64,000 nt of DNA from the NCBI GenBank assembly GCA_030737835.1, contig CM060856.1, positions 20,333,941-20,397,940 on the forward strand, given 5' to 3'. A program made the position numbers and the translations under genes. Shown here piece after piece: positions 1 through 11,663 of the stretch (the stretch's first letter is position 1; each line of letters opens with the position of its first letter). The DNA comes from Acorus gramineus (lineage: Eukaryota; Streptophyta; Magnoliopsida; Acorales; Acoraceae). A model generated the notes under the pieces. It was given only the letters and a program-made list of their open reading frames with translations, did not search any database and had not been told where the DNA came from.

Positions 1-444
1 ATAAGACCACGCCACAGGAAAGCTCCAGCCCCACGCCCAACACTGCCCCTGAAAAGAAACAGTATGCGAGGGGTGAGCTACAAGCTCAGTGAGTGGCTGA
101 AAACCAATCACCATACAACAGTTCAATACATAAACAATTTCCTTTCAAGGTAAACATGGGTGGAAACCCATGGATAACAGGGTCACGCGGCGGCGCGACC
201 AACCTCACCCTCACTCTCACCCCCGGAGGGAGACTCTTGGGACTTTTGGGGAGAGACCATACTGTTGGTCGAGGAGACCCGGGATTACTGGTCCACACAA
301 CATTACTAGATCACCAACCTCACCCTCACCCTCACTCCCGAAGGGAGACTCTTGGGACTTTTGGGGAGAGACCATACCGTTGGTCGAGAAGACCCGGGAT
401 TACTGGTCTACGCAACACTACTGGATCATCTACATCGAGATAAC
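1..444. repeat. LTR-like repeat fragment with two tandem units
   Basis: This stretch holds no credible gene. Positions about 63-95 contain GCGAGGGGTGAGCTAC..GCTCAGTGA, which recurs in slightly changed form at 1805-1832 inside the solo LTR, so this is probably a second fragment of the same LTR family. From about 195 to 420 there are two direct units of roughly 110 bp. Each has a run of ACCCTCACCCTCAC type followed by GGGAGACTCTTGGGACTTTT and a GACCCGGGATTACTGGTC segment. The apparent open frames here are products of the repeat. The right border is soft; after about 445 the composition changes to the TGTAA-rich sequence of the Ulp1 element. Confidence 0.5.
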
Positions 445-1938
445 TGCAATATGTAAGTTCTGAATTATATACTGTAAATGGTGTATTATTTTCTGTAAGT
501 TAAACTTAACAATATGTAAGTCTTTCATCCTGTAAATAGTGAATTATTTTCTATAACATGCATAACATAAATTGTAATTCTATTAATCATTCTTCTAAAG
601 AGTACACTATAGATACTTGCATTGACTCATATATCACCTATAATTGTTAATGCAAACAAGTGGTAGTTTACAAAACACAATATATACCAGCATTAAAGCA
701 TAACACATGATACTGTCTTATCACAATAGATACCTCAAATGTTTACATTTATCAAATGTTTGCACTACGTCTTTCTTTTCCTACTCTAATGAACTCGGCT
801 GAAATCTCCCCACGTATCCTTTTCATATCCTTTTGAGTGAAATCAAATCCATTGAAAGTCCTTTGAGTCAAGCTTTCAGCATACTTCATGAGGAAGAAAG
901 CGCAATCCAGAATATATTACAAATTCAAGAATCAGTGAATCACCAACATAAATCAAATAACGCATGTACTTAAGAACCACACATACCTACTTTCCTGTTT
1001 AGGGCAGTCCGTCTCAAATTTGATGTTCCAATCTGCGATATCAACACATTTGATGTTTTTGGCAAAATACATTTTGATCCATTTTGTCCAATCAAATACA
1101 TCTTTCTTGTAACTAAGCGGGGATAACGAGTTGTACGAGTGGAAGGACTCATCCATGAAATCCAACACTGGCAAGTGCCAATGATGATTATTATTGAGGA
1201 CCATAAAATATCTGTCCGCCTCACTAATCAAATCATCCCTACACTCATGCATGTACTTGGTCATGACATCCATTTGATTTGACTCCATTGCTTGCATGGA
1301 AAGGGTCAGAAATTTCACATAAACACAAACAATGAATGATAGATCTGCAATCTATGCGTATAGTTAACACTAGATTAACAATTATAGAATTTACGAAGTT
1401 GTCACGCCCCAGGGCGGCCGTCCCCGGGTCGCGACAAGTGTATACAAGATATCAACAGTCTAAACAGGAAATCAATAAATCACTCTAAACAACTAAACTG
1501 ACAACAACACAGATCAAGCAAGGCTGACATAATATATACACAGATGCGAAAGCTAAAAGACTGAGTCTGTAATCCAAAACATACTACAGACTCGATACAA
1601 ATCAAATGTCCTGTGAGAGCCAATATACGCACATACATCCAAATATACACAACTGGGTGCCAAGCACAGAAATATATACATACAATAAAAGGAAGGATGC
1701 TGATGGCCTCAACCCGCGGGACGTAGCGCTACTCCACTACTGGTGCAGTCGCTCAGGGAGCTCCTCCTTCAAGTCCTCCTCAGTAATCACTGGAAAAACA
1801 ATTATGCGAGGGGTGAGCCACACGCTCAGTGAACAGCACAACCCATGCATCACAGATATATTAATCACAATTAATCAACAACCAGCCTCAAAGTGGCATA
1901 ACAACATAAAACCCAGTAGTTCGTACTTCGCCGAACCA

Positions 1939-2300
1939 CCACACCCTCACCCTCACCACTCAATAGGTGACATAGGATATTGGGACTGATAATCAGCCAA
2001 ACACATCCATACACATCCACACCCTCACCCTCACCCCTCAACAGGTGACATAGGATATTGGGACTGACTAGGCTGTTAATCACCCTCGGTCCACCGATAG
2101 TCTCTCCTTCACACCGTAGCTTACCTGGTATACTCCCACATTCAGCACAGTCCGAGTCCAAGATCAGGAGGTGCCTACTGATGGGAGTCCTCTATCAGGA
2201 TAGCCTGCTAGTGCCTGGTCTACTCCCATGTTCAGCACAGTCCGAGTCCAAGATCAGGAGGTGCCTACTGATGGGAGCCCTCTATCAGGATATTCTTTCT
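1939..2300. repeat. Two sets of direct repeats inside the solo LTR
   Basis: First set: an ACCCTCACCCTCACC run followed by CAACAGGTGACATAGGATATTGGGACTGA-like sequence occurs at about 1939-1989 and 2020-2070. Second set: CAGCACAGTCCGAGTCCAAG through CTCTATCAGGATA occurs at about 2142-2204 and 2232-2294, nearly identical. These explain the open frames on both strands here, which are not taken as genes. Confidence 0.8.
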
Positions 2301-3019
2301 ATGCTGAGGAGTCCCTACATGGATCCAACGAAGGGGAGAGAAACAGCCTACCCACACGCATATGATCCACTCGGATCCGCTGACAACCCATCTCTACAAC
2401 TCTAGTGTCTTGAATTCATCAAATTCCTCCAGGGCGCATAACCAAGATGCGGGGAACATGCATTAATATGGACGGGAAAAGAAACCTTGGGAGGGCAACA
2501 GGAGGTCCCGATATAGGACGTCCCGACAACCAAACAAGGAACACGGAGCACCCTAGCCCGGGTCTCAATGTTGACCTCGCAAGGCCCCTTAATATTCCCT
2601 AAGGCATGCAATAATATTACCAGTTGCATTTAATTTAACAAGTTAAACTAATAGGAGCATACAAAGGCTGAGGCTTTCCTAGCATGATAACAAAGGGGAC
2701 AAGATGCATGGCTCCTACACAACCCAAGGGTGCAAGTCCCTAACATAATCAGTCTAGGGTAGCATGCATACTAAATATCAATCATGCTGCATGGATTACA
2801 TATTAAAACAGGTTAATATAAATCTATGGTGCCCCAGGGGAGGACGGTATACGCCCAAGTGCGTATAACGCCTCCCAACTGGGTTGGATTGTCCCACTCA
2901 CCGGAAGTCGGGTCGTCGCGCGACCGTCTGTCAAGATCTGCAAGACAGGTATCAACTTGGTGAGTAAAATCCACAAATACCACAAAAATACACAAAAATA
3001 CACCAAAGTACCCAACACT

Positions 3020-3670
3020 CGGGCAAACGTACATACGGCCCGTATGCACGCTAGCCCGAGCACCCCGACTCACTCCCGCACCCCCGGCAACCACCAGCAC
3101 GGCCACCCGCCCCCGGATGCATCGCCGTGCCTCCGCCCGCGCACCCAGGCGCACCGCCGGGCCCCTGCCCGCACGCCTGGACTTGCCGCCGAGCCACCCG
3201 GGTGCACCGCGCGCCCACTGCGCCCCATCGCAGCAGCCCGCGCGCACCCCGCACGCCCCGCGCTGGCCCGCGCGCACACCACACGCCCCGCGCCCAGCGC
3301 CTCGCCCCGCGCGCACCCCGCGCGCACCTCCGCTGCCCTCGCCTCGCTCCGCGCGCAACCCGCGCGCATCACCGGCTCGCACCATCCGCTCGACCAGCCC
3401 TACACCGGTGCACCCGCGCGCACTGCACCCCAACGCAATGCCCCGCACGCGCACCTGCCCGCGCGCATCCGCTGCTCACCTCACCGCGCGCACGCCTACA
3501 CCTCTGCCCAGCGCCCCGCGCGCATGCTCCTGCACAGCTCAGCGCCCAGCACACGCCCAGCACACCAGCACGCAACACAGCCAGCACGCCCACGCCTGCG
3601 CCACCCGAGCGCACGCCCGCGCGCACGTCCGCGCGCACGCGCGCGCGCGCCCAGCCTGCTGCGCTGCTTG
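3020..3670. repeat. GC-rich CGCGCGCAC-type imperfect minisatellite
   Basis: Within the AT-rich window this segment is dominated by CpG-rich words (CGCGCGCAC, GCACGCCC, CCCGCGC), which recur at irregular short spacing. All frames are long and open on both strands because stop codons need A and T. The predicted proteins are Arg/Pro/Ala strings, so no gene is called. Confidence 0.75.
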
Positions 3671-5489
3671 CTGCCTGTGCTGCTGCCTGTGCTGCCAACC
3701 TGCCCGAGACAGCAACCCACCCTGTCCGAGCACCTCCACCACCAACCACCGGCCACCAATGGCCTCCGACCGTCCCCAACCACCACCGGCAGCCACCAGC
3801 CGCCCTCCACACACCCAAAACCTCCCCTAACATGCATCTAAACAAGAAAAGCAAGGAAGGAGAGCTTACCCAAAGCAAGGAGAGGAAAAGAAGGGATCCG
3901 GAAGCTCTTCTCGCACCGAAATGCCTCTCCAAGGGTCTCCACCACCAAGACCTCTTCCCACCTCCGAACGGGCTCAGATCTGAGGAGAAGAGAGGGCGGG
4001 AGAAAGGGCAAGACACGCCGGAATTCGAATCCGAAGACACCGGGGTGTAGATCGGGACCGGATCTATCCTTTCTATGTTTTGGGTTTTAAGTTTTAAGCA
4101 CTCTAAGGGGATCAAAAGCTTGAAAAAGAGAGAGGGGGAGAGAGAAAATGTTTTGGAGAAGACAATGAATAGTGGTAGGCAACTTTTTGCCCTCTTTAAA
4201 TAGTCAACTCACTTGGATTAGGGCTAATCAAGATTAATTAGGGCTTAAGCTAAGTTTAGGTTAACTTAGGTGAGGTTTGACCCTAGTCAACCCAACCACA
4301 CTAAAAGCCAAAACTAATTGACCAAGTCAAGGTCCAACATTGACCCAGTCAAAGTCTCCCAATGCCTTCTCGCTCGGTCAAAACCCGGATACGCCACAGA
4401 ACTGTGAAATTCTGAAACGTACCGGAATTCGATGAAATTTTCGTGAGTGGCTTAAAATGGCACCAGGACACATAATATGCAGTTAGATTTTCAATCGGAG
4501 TCATCAAACATAGGACGATAGCTAACAGTCTAAAATTTTGCGGTTCCGATCGAAAAACGAAAAAAACTCAAAAGCTGCCAAAATGCTCCAATGGTTACCA
4601 GCAGGCCAAAAAGTGACACATATATAACAACGAAGTTGTCACACATAGTATTTATATTGGTAACTACAGGTATTAATTTTGTAACTGGATTCATACTTTT
4701 TGTAACGCATAGTATTGTGTTTTGTGACTACATATATTATATCTGTGACTGCATACATTTTTTATGTTGTATGAAAAGTGGTTTATGTTACTACACATTT
4801 TGTTATTGTAGGTAAATGTAATGTTTATGTAAGCGTGATTATATGTCGGATACACATTTCTTTGCATTAGTTATTGAAAATAAAATACCTGTGCAAAATG
4901 ATTCCCAATCAAGCATGGCCTGTAGACTTCGGGTTTCTCATTGAACCTCGCATCTAGTAAGTCAAAGTACGCGTCGATGACGTACACCTCAGTCATTCCG
5001 CCATCAAAAAGTATGTCGTGGATCTGAATTCCAAGGACTACTGTATTTCTGTGCTTTCTTAAGACTACTTCATGTGTGATGGGAAAACTTAAGAACCCTT
5101 CAATTTGTGATTTTTCATCTTCCGACAACAAATCACGTCCATCATAATCTCTTCGGTCTTCAATGAATCCGTAGTCAAGTTCAATGACTTCACTTCCTTT
5201 CAAAGAATCATCATCAACATTGTACACAGTCTGCGGGTTTGATTGCCTAATCAACTTTCATAACATAAATGACACATAACATAACAGAGATACATAAGTT
5301 ATAATTATGATTACTGAAAGTATCAATTAATGTACAGACATAATACCAATGTTATAGAAATACCTTCACTTGGCTATCCTCCACTTGGCTATCATTCACA
5401 ACCTACATTAATTACATAAAAAATTCAATGCATACACATATATGCACAAATAATTACAGAAACGTAAAAGGTAAGTTATAGATGACATA

Positions 5490-5906
5490 CATGCACCTCT
5501 ACCATCTGGCTCTCCGTATCCTTTACCGCCTACTGGTTCTCCTCCCCCCTATTGTCTCCCTTCTCATCCTGCTTCTAATTATCCTTGTTCTCGTCCCCAT
5601 TTTCCTCCTCCTCCTTATCATTATTATCCCCCTTCTCCTTCTCCTCTTCCCCATTGTCCTACTCTTTGTGTGATGGGTCCTCCTTCTCCTTCTCCTCATC
5701 CTTGTCCTTCTTCTCCTTGTCTTCTTTGTCCGCATTGTTGTCCGTGTTCTTTTCCTCCTCGTTCTTCTCTTCCTCCTCCATGTCCTCCTTTTCCTCCTCC
5801 TCCTTGTGTTCCTCCTCCATGTCCTTTTCTTCCTCTTTCTGTTCCTCCTCCATGTCCTTCTGTTCTTTCTTCTTTTTGTCATCCTTCCTGCTCTGTATAT
5901 AATTAG
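5490..5906 (-). repeat. Acidic low-complexity repeat in the Ulp1 element gene
   Basis: In the minus frame this reads as Glu/Lys/Asp strings with repeated MEEE..KEEE units, coming from a GAGGAGGAA-type tandem repeat. It lies where DUF1985-Ulp1 proteins have an unstructured charged linker. It is taken as part of the transposon gene, interrupted by a stop near 5659. Confidence 0.6.
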
Positions 5907-8900
5907 AAAACCATAATTAATATCAATTATGAATGAGTATTATACAATTACAAATGAAAACAAAATCACGATAGACCTTCTTCTTGACAAGCTCCACAAA
6001 GGGTGGCCCTATCTTCTTGGAAGCCTGCCTATTCCTGGGCAGCTTCTTAATCCTCCGGATATTGAAGGAGGGGTTGGGTTCAAACGTTCGCTCCTCCTCG
6101 AAGGGGCGACGATTTTCTTGTCAAGTTTCTTCTTGGAAGTCATCTCTTTTGTGTTCTCAATCGCTGAGGTGGATTCCCGCACCACCTTGTCAATCACTGT
6201 CAATGCCTCTGACAGATCCATGTTCTTGTCAGACAACGGGGACATCCCCTGAGGTGCCATTGACTGAGTGGAGGGCTCTGCGGCTGGATCTTAGGGCCCG
6301 CTTTGCAAAGAGGTAATTTGTTTTTGTAAATTGTTGACGAAAAAGCCATGGTCCACTTTCATGGTCTGCATCCGCTTGTTGAGCCTCTGTAATTCTTCCT
6401 AGAGCTGGTTATTATATTTCCTCAGCTCCTTAATCAGCATCTCTTTGGGTTCCCCAACCTCCCCTCTCTTTTCTTCTTCTTCTTCTTCCCCTTCCTCTCT
6501 TCTGCCACCTCTCTCTTTTCTTCTTCTTCTTCCATTTTCTTCTTCTCCTTCCTCTCTTCTGCCACCTCTAGTAGTTTTCTCTTGCCCTTACTCATTATCA
6601 TCCCCTCTTCCATTTTTCTCTTTTGAATGGCTTTTATGTTAAGTTTGTCGGCAATCAACTTTGCTTCATGGGGACTGAAAAGGTGCTCCTCATCCTGGTG
6701 AACAAGTAGTTCCGGGTCAACCTGAAAATACAATCAAGTAATAGATATTGTACATCTACTTACATAAACTGAAATTACAGTTACATATGTATCTTTATGG
6801 TTGCATGACCAATACAGGTTACATGAATGATAGATAATGTTACAGAAATAAAAACTGTAGTTACAGATATAATGCACCTACTTACATATGTGAATGATAA
6901 TTAATGTTACAGAAATTAAAACTGTAGTTACAAATATAATGAGCCTAATTACATATTTGAAAGTAGTTCACATATACACAGAAACTTCTGTATACACCCA
7001 AATGATACAGACATAAAACAGTACACAAAAATAGAAAATTAACATGTTCAGCTGTGAGAAGATGAAATTTTTCAGAGAGGTGCACTAGAGGGCTTTTGTC
7101 TTCCGACCTCACCCACCGGAGCATTCTTGGAAAGAAGCCATAGGCCGAGGGCTTACGTAGTCTAGTGTGCTCGTAGAACCACACCTGCATTAGAGGGGTT
7201 TTGTTAGTTACATGAGATGAAAAATAAATAAAGTAATCAATAATTTTATTCAACTAACCATTAATGCAGCCGTGCAACCACTAATGTATCCAAGGCTAAC
7301 CCCTACTTCCCCGAAATCTCTTCTTCGGATCCTCTGGGAAAATAGCCGAAGGTCCTCCATTAACATGTCATGGACAGCGGAAGCCCATGAAAAATCTCAC
7401 GTGGCATCTAGATCATCCACGTAATTTTCCACATTAGAGGGACATGCGTAGCCTTTGTTGGGTAGCAAAAATGTGGAACACATGTGGAGTATGAGGATCC
7501 GCACGAAGTCTTGGATGTCCTCCTCCTCCTTCGACTGATAGAGCTCTATCAACTTCGACCTCAGGTCCTTCCTGCGCAGATCCTTCGATTCTGGAAAGTG
7601 CTTGTTCAAAAGCCGAAAATCAGAAGTCTTCTTGCTCTTCAAATCAACGGCCTTCCCATGGAATGGTAGGTCAGTAATGAGTGCAACCTCCTCCTTCAAG
7701 AAGTGCATGTAATCCCAAAAAAAACGAATTTGTTATCCGCAACGTAGCATCGACAAATCTTTTCTACTAAATGCCCCTCACAGTGAATGTCGGGCATCTC
7801 GAGAAAGGGGTGGAAGGGGGTCTTATATAGTAGAGACAAGTGTTGAGCACTCAGTCTCACCTCTTTCATTGTCTCTTTGAAGAATTTTCCATAACACCTA
7901 TGATTGACCTCCTCTGTGTAATATATATACAAAAAATTAATGTTTACACAGAAGTATAGTGCCAAGTTACAGAATTATAAGTCTCATTTACTGAAATAGA
8001 ATTACCACTTACATAAATTAACAAACCAATGTTTAAAAAGGAAATATAATACCCAATCACAAAACTGACATGACCAATGAATAAAATATAAGTGATTGTA
8101 ATGACCGTGTATAAAAAAAGGAAATACTAGTACGATATACACTGAGTGAATAAGTAGTTAAAGATTCACCTCCTCTGTACGATATACACTGAGTGAATAA
8201 GTAATTAAAGATTTCTAATACCCACTCACAGACATATTATTCCCAATTCCATAAACATAGAAACCAATTACAGAGAGAAAAATACGACTTCTTATATAGA
8301 GTTTACATATATAGTTACAGATTTATTGATTTATACTAACCAGTTAGAGAAATAAATAGAATTACCACCTCAAGATTATTACATACCAATTACAGCATAC
8401 TATAAATGAACCATTATTAGAAAGGAAACTAAGGCTTATGGTGGAATAAGTTCAGAAATGTAATTATAACAAGATCAACTACGGCTCTGACATGAACTGA
8501 TGGAATTGGAAGTTGGAATGATTATTGTATGGTGTGATGCAACATACAATATCAACCAAGTTGCAGAATTCTCTCGCACACACAATGTACAAAAAGTTAT
8601 ATATATCAGTTTCTCTGATGATCACATATATAAAGGGTGTATATATTTTTGTTACATGCATAACCACAACTATACACAATTACAGTATAAAATCTCCATT
8701 TACATAATGGAAGACTACACTTATATACAAAACTGTAAATCATCACTTGTATAAGTGAAAAAGTATAAACTATAAATCAATCACTCATATTAGTGATCAA
8801 ATATATAAAGTAAACTAAGGTAAAGTATGAACACTGAACAGAAAAGTATGTTAGTTGATATATAACCTCTTATTTTTGTGATAATATATCCCTTGATTTT

Positions 8901-9880
8901 GATAAATAGGAAACCAACATAGAAAACATTGAAAATATTTGGGTGAATTACATAAACCTGTTAAACACAAGAACACAAACATAATTGCCTTTGTATAAGA
9001 GTTACAGACACATAAAGTTACAGAAATAGTTACATAAATTATAGATATTTCCTGTTTACTTGATAACCTTGATAAACACTAACATAATTACATAAAATAT
9101 TCAATCACGCAAACCATTTTGAACAAGACTTACAGAATGGAATGTCATATCATACATATATACAGAGAAATGCAATATCATCTATGGAATTAAAATCATT
9201 ATTTACAGACTATTTTCTATGTACATACATAAAAGCAACTGTGAAGGTGAAAACTTGCATACCTCCCATCGGATTGACATATTTCTTCTTCTTCTTCTCG
9301 GTGGCTGCTTTGTTGGACGATTTAGCCATTTCTAGGTTACCGTGAGAGGCTTAGGGTTAAGACTTACGTTGGTGTTGAGTTTCGATGAGAGGGTTTGAGA
9401 GGCTTTTTTAGTGTGATGAGGGGCGGGGGAGGTTTTGTAACCGTCGAGGCAACCGCGAAAGGAGGGGACAGCAGCGAAAGGGGTTTCTTTCGTTACCTTC
9501 GAATCGATTGGGGGAAGACGAGAAGGGTTGCTTTCGTAACCGCCGAGCGAACGGATTCGATGGGAAGACAAGAAGGGAACGGTGTTACCGATTTGAGGAA
9601 GGTTTTGGGGGAGATTTCGATTTGGGCAAGTTGTTCGATTTGGGGATTTTTTCGGGTGATTTGGGGGGTTTCTTTGGTCGATTTGGGGGAGAAATGGGAG
9701 GGAAAGAGAGCAGTGAGAGGGAAAGGGCATATGTGGAAGGAAAATGTGAGGTGGCAATGGGAGGGGTAAAAAAACAAGGGGACCAAAAAGCAGGGGCAAA
9801 AAAAAATCCCCTCCGGTCAAGGGGCATGGAAAAAATAGGGGGCTCAGTCCAGGGGTATTTAGACAATTTCCCTTTTTTTC

Positions 9881-10723
9881 GGTAAGAGGTGCCTCTAGGT
9901 ATTATATATATATCACCAAAAATACATACTTATTTGGATACAACTATCCTAAGCTTATATTTACAAACTCTACACAAGCATGTATATACATTATAACAGG
10001 TCCCAGCAACCTACGAATAAGTGGATCATGGAGCTCCAAACACCATTTTGATTCCACTTTTCACCGGGCAAAACACGCGAGCACCTCAGGGGCACGAACT
10101 AAGTCCCTAGGGACTTTACAAAACTGCCATGCTGAATGAGGACCATCAGTCCTCTGTATTTCAACGAACGCGTCCTAAACCTATGGAGGGCCTGGACTAC
10201 CAGATTGAAGGAGCTAAATAAGAGATAAACAATCTGAGCATATACGAAAAATAGAAATGCCCTGCCCTCGCGTGCGGAAGGCGTGTTGTTAGAGTGTTTT
10301 TTACATTCCAAAATTCAGCCTTATATTTATCGTTTGAAATATACATACATCATTAATTGTTATACATACATTGTTATATAACTCATTAAATTATTTTTAT
10401 CATTCAATTCAAAATAGAATAATATATTTTTTTTTATAGAAACATGTAACTCATTGATGTATATTGTTTTTTAAAAAAAATGAAAACACGTGAGTTTTTA
10501 ATCATAAAAATAAAGTCTAACATTGTAATTTCCTATTGGAAATTGCAGTGAGTCTGGTTCAAATCAAATCACATGTAGCATGGCTGTGTATTATCTGTTT
10601 TAAGCCAAAACTCACTCACATGTAATTGCAATTGGAGGATCGCATGATTTTTAAGGTTTTATATTTACATTTAGAGTCAGATTTTCAAAATTTAGTTATT
10701 GTGATTGCTATTTAAACAGCTTG
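9881..10723. other. Unassigned spacer
   Basis: AT-rich sequence without a recognisable gene. A less AT-rich stretch at about 10000-10310 has an open minus-strand frame of some 70 codons that matches nothing I know. It could be a decayed exon or an LTR piece. Confidence 0.4.
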
Positions 10724-10726
10724 TTA

Positions 10727-11548
10727 GAGCATCTCCAACTGTCGTAATTAATTCGACTCCTTCGGCCGATTTGATGAGTCTTCGAGGAAAATCAACTCCA
10801 ACTGACTCCTCGTCACTCAACAATTCGGGTGGACGAGCGTGCCCACTCAACAAACGGGGGAGGCGACGAGGAGCTCCCAAACGTGGCCCCCACAATAAAA
10901 AAAAATTAAAAATAATATTTTTTTCATTTGAATTTTGGTGGGTCCCACAGAAAATTTTAAAAAATTTTGCTTTGTGCGTATATTTCTAACGGTTATATCT
11001 CAACGGATCTTGTTCATTAAATTTAACCCCATCTCCATTCATACTTCTCAACATCTTGTTCATCTTTAAAACCATATGGAGAAAACGGTTGCGAGCCATA
11101 AATACTATTTGGAGAATGTAGAGAGATAATTGACTTGGGATTGAAAAATGAAAGATGATATGAATTTATTTATAATCTAACATTAAAATATAACCGTTAA
11201 AATGTGATCGTTAAGATATAGTCATCAAAATAAGACCGTTACAATATAGCCGTTACAATAAAGCTGTTTAAATATGACTGTTAAAAAAAATATCTAAAAT
11301 ATAACCGTAAAAAAAAAGCCGTTAAAATATGACATTTACGATATAGAAAATAAAATATTATCAATTTTTGTAACTTTAAAATTTAAACATAATTAATTTG
11401 AAAAAAAAATATTAATAAAATATTATTATAGGAGTCATTTAAGGAGTATGGTTAGAGTGGGCACTGTGATAAATGCTCCTTACCCAAATAAATGTGCCAT
11501 GCTCCACCAAATGAAGGAGGCATTGGTGAAGCATGGTTGGAGATGCTC
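10727..11548. mobile_element. PIF/Harbinger-like MITE, 822 bp
   Basis: The ends are inverted repeats: GAGCATCTCCAACTG at the left, and the complement of GAGCATCTCCAACCATG at the right. TTA flanks both sides (10724-10726 and 11549-11551), the 3-bp duplication usual for PIF/Harbinger elements. The interior is non-coding. The segment 11170-11330 holds an imperfect array of CCGTTA-containing units of about 15 bp. No transposase frame is present, so the element is non-autonomous. Confidence 0.8.
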
Positions 11549-11663
11549 TTATATGTCCCACATGATAATTGATTCAGATAAAGAAAACAATGAAAATCAT
11601 ATAAATTCATCTGGAAATTATACCATTACACGACAATCATAAAAAAATCTTTATTTATTTTTA

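Larger units (their letters stand above)
1400..4629. mobile_element. Solo LTR, about 3.2 kb, inserted in the Ulp1 element
   Basis: The segment begins TGTCACGCCCC and ends ATATAACA, so it has TG..CA termini. The heptamer ACGAAGT flanks it at 1393-1399 and 4630-4636. It has no gag or pol frames and no second LTR, which suits a solo LTR left by recombination. The interior carries direct repeats (about 1939-2300), a GC-rich tract (about 3020-3670) and a GA-rich stretch at about 4120. Protease exons of the host element lie on both sides (752-1289 and 4889-5247), so the insertion split that gene. A 7-bp duplication is longer than the usual 5 bp for LTR elements, so the exact ends carry some doubt. 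Confidence 0.6.
752..9329 (-). pseudogene. DUF1985-Ulp1 (C48 peptidase) transposon protein, multi-exon, broken
   Basis: Read on the minus strand. Exon 1 (9329-9263) starts with ATG, is lysine-rich (MAKSSNKAATEKKKKK) and ends in a GTATGC donor. The DUF1985-like exon is about 7914-7259 and carries FGIT..HFLKEEVALITDLP and later GYISGCTAAL. It continues at about 7184 with VWFYEHTRLRKPSAYGF. Later exons are charged and low-complexity (6733-6434, 6260-5970, 5906-5490). One at about 5247-4889 contains VIDAYFDLLDARF and ends CAG/GTATTT. The protease part follows: His before Trp at 1183-1181, Asp at 1162-1160, and Cys in DCAFFLMKYAES at 904-902. So all three triad residues remain, but DCG has become DCA. 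Damage: a frameshift near 7708, an in-frame TGA at 7397-7399, a frame slip near 6040, no clear AG before the Cys exon, and the solo LTR between protease exons. The Ulp1 family cleaves SUMO-like conjugates; any activity of this copy is lost. Confidence 0.65.
445..9880 (-). mobile_element. Mutator-like (Ulp1/DUF1985-bearing) DNA transposon, decayed
   Basis: A minus-strand multi-exon gene with DUF1985 and Ulp1 protease segments fills this region. In plants that pairing is carried by Mutator-like elements. The candidate 5' terminus on the minus strand is at about 9880 and reads GGGAAATTGTCTAAATACCCC. It resembles the GGGAAAA..CCCC termini of other elements in this window. The other terminus was not found and may lie before position 1 or be lost under the LTR fragment at 1-444. 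No MURA-type transposase was seen. The non-coding parts are full of TTACA/TGTAA words. A 3.2 kb solo LTR interrupts the element at 1400-4629. The segment 9385-9860 is G-rich 5' leader without a convincing gene. Confidence 0.6.

Noticed and set aside
2813-4115. Long overlapping open frames on both strands in the GC-rich tract
   Set aside because: They exist in several frames at once, translate to Arg/Pro/Ala strings and coincide with a CpG-rich minisatellite inside an LTR.
5482-5906. Ser/Phe-rich and Arg-rich frames opposite the acidic repeat
   Set aside because: They are shadow frames of a GAGGAG-type repeat; only the acidic minus frame fits the transposon gene.
10099-10311. Minus-strand frame of about 70 codons as a gene
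   Set aside because: No ATG context, splice partner or family resemblance was found; left as unassigned.
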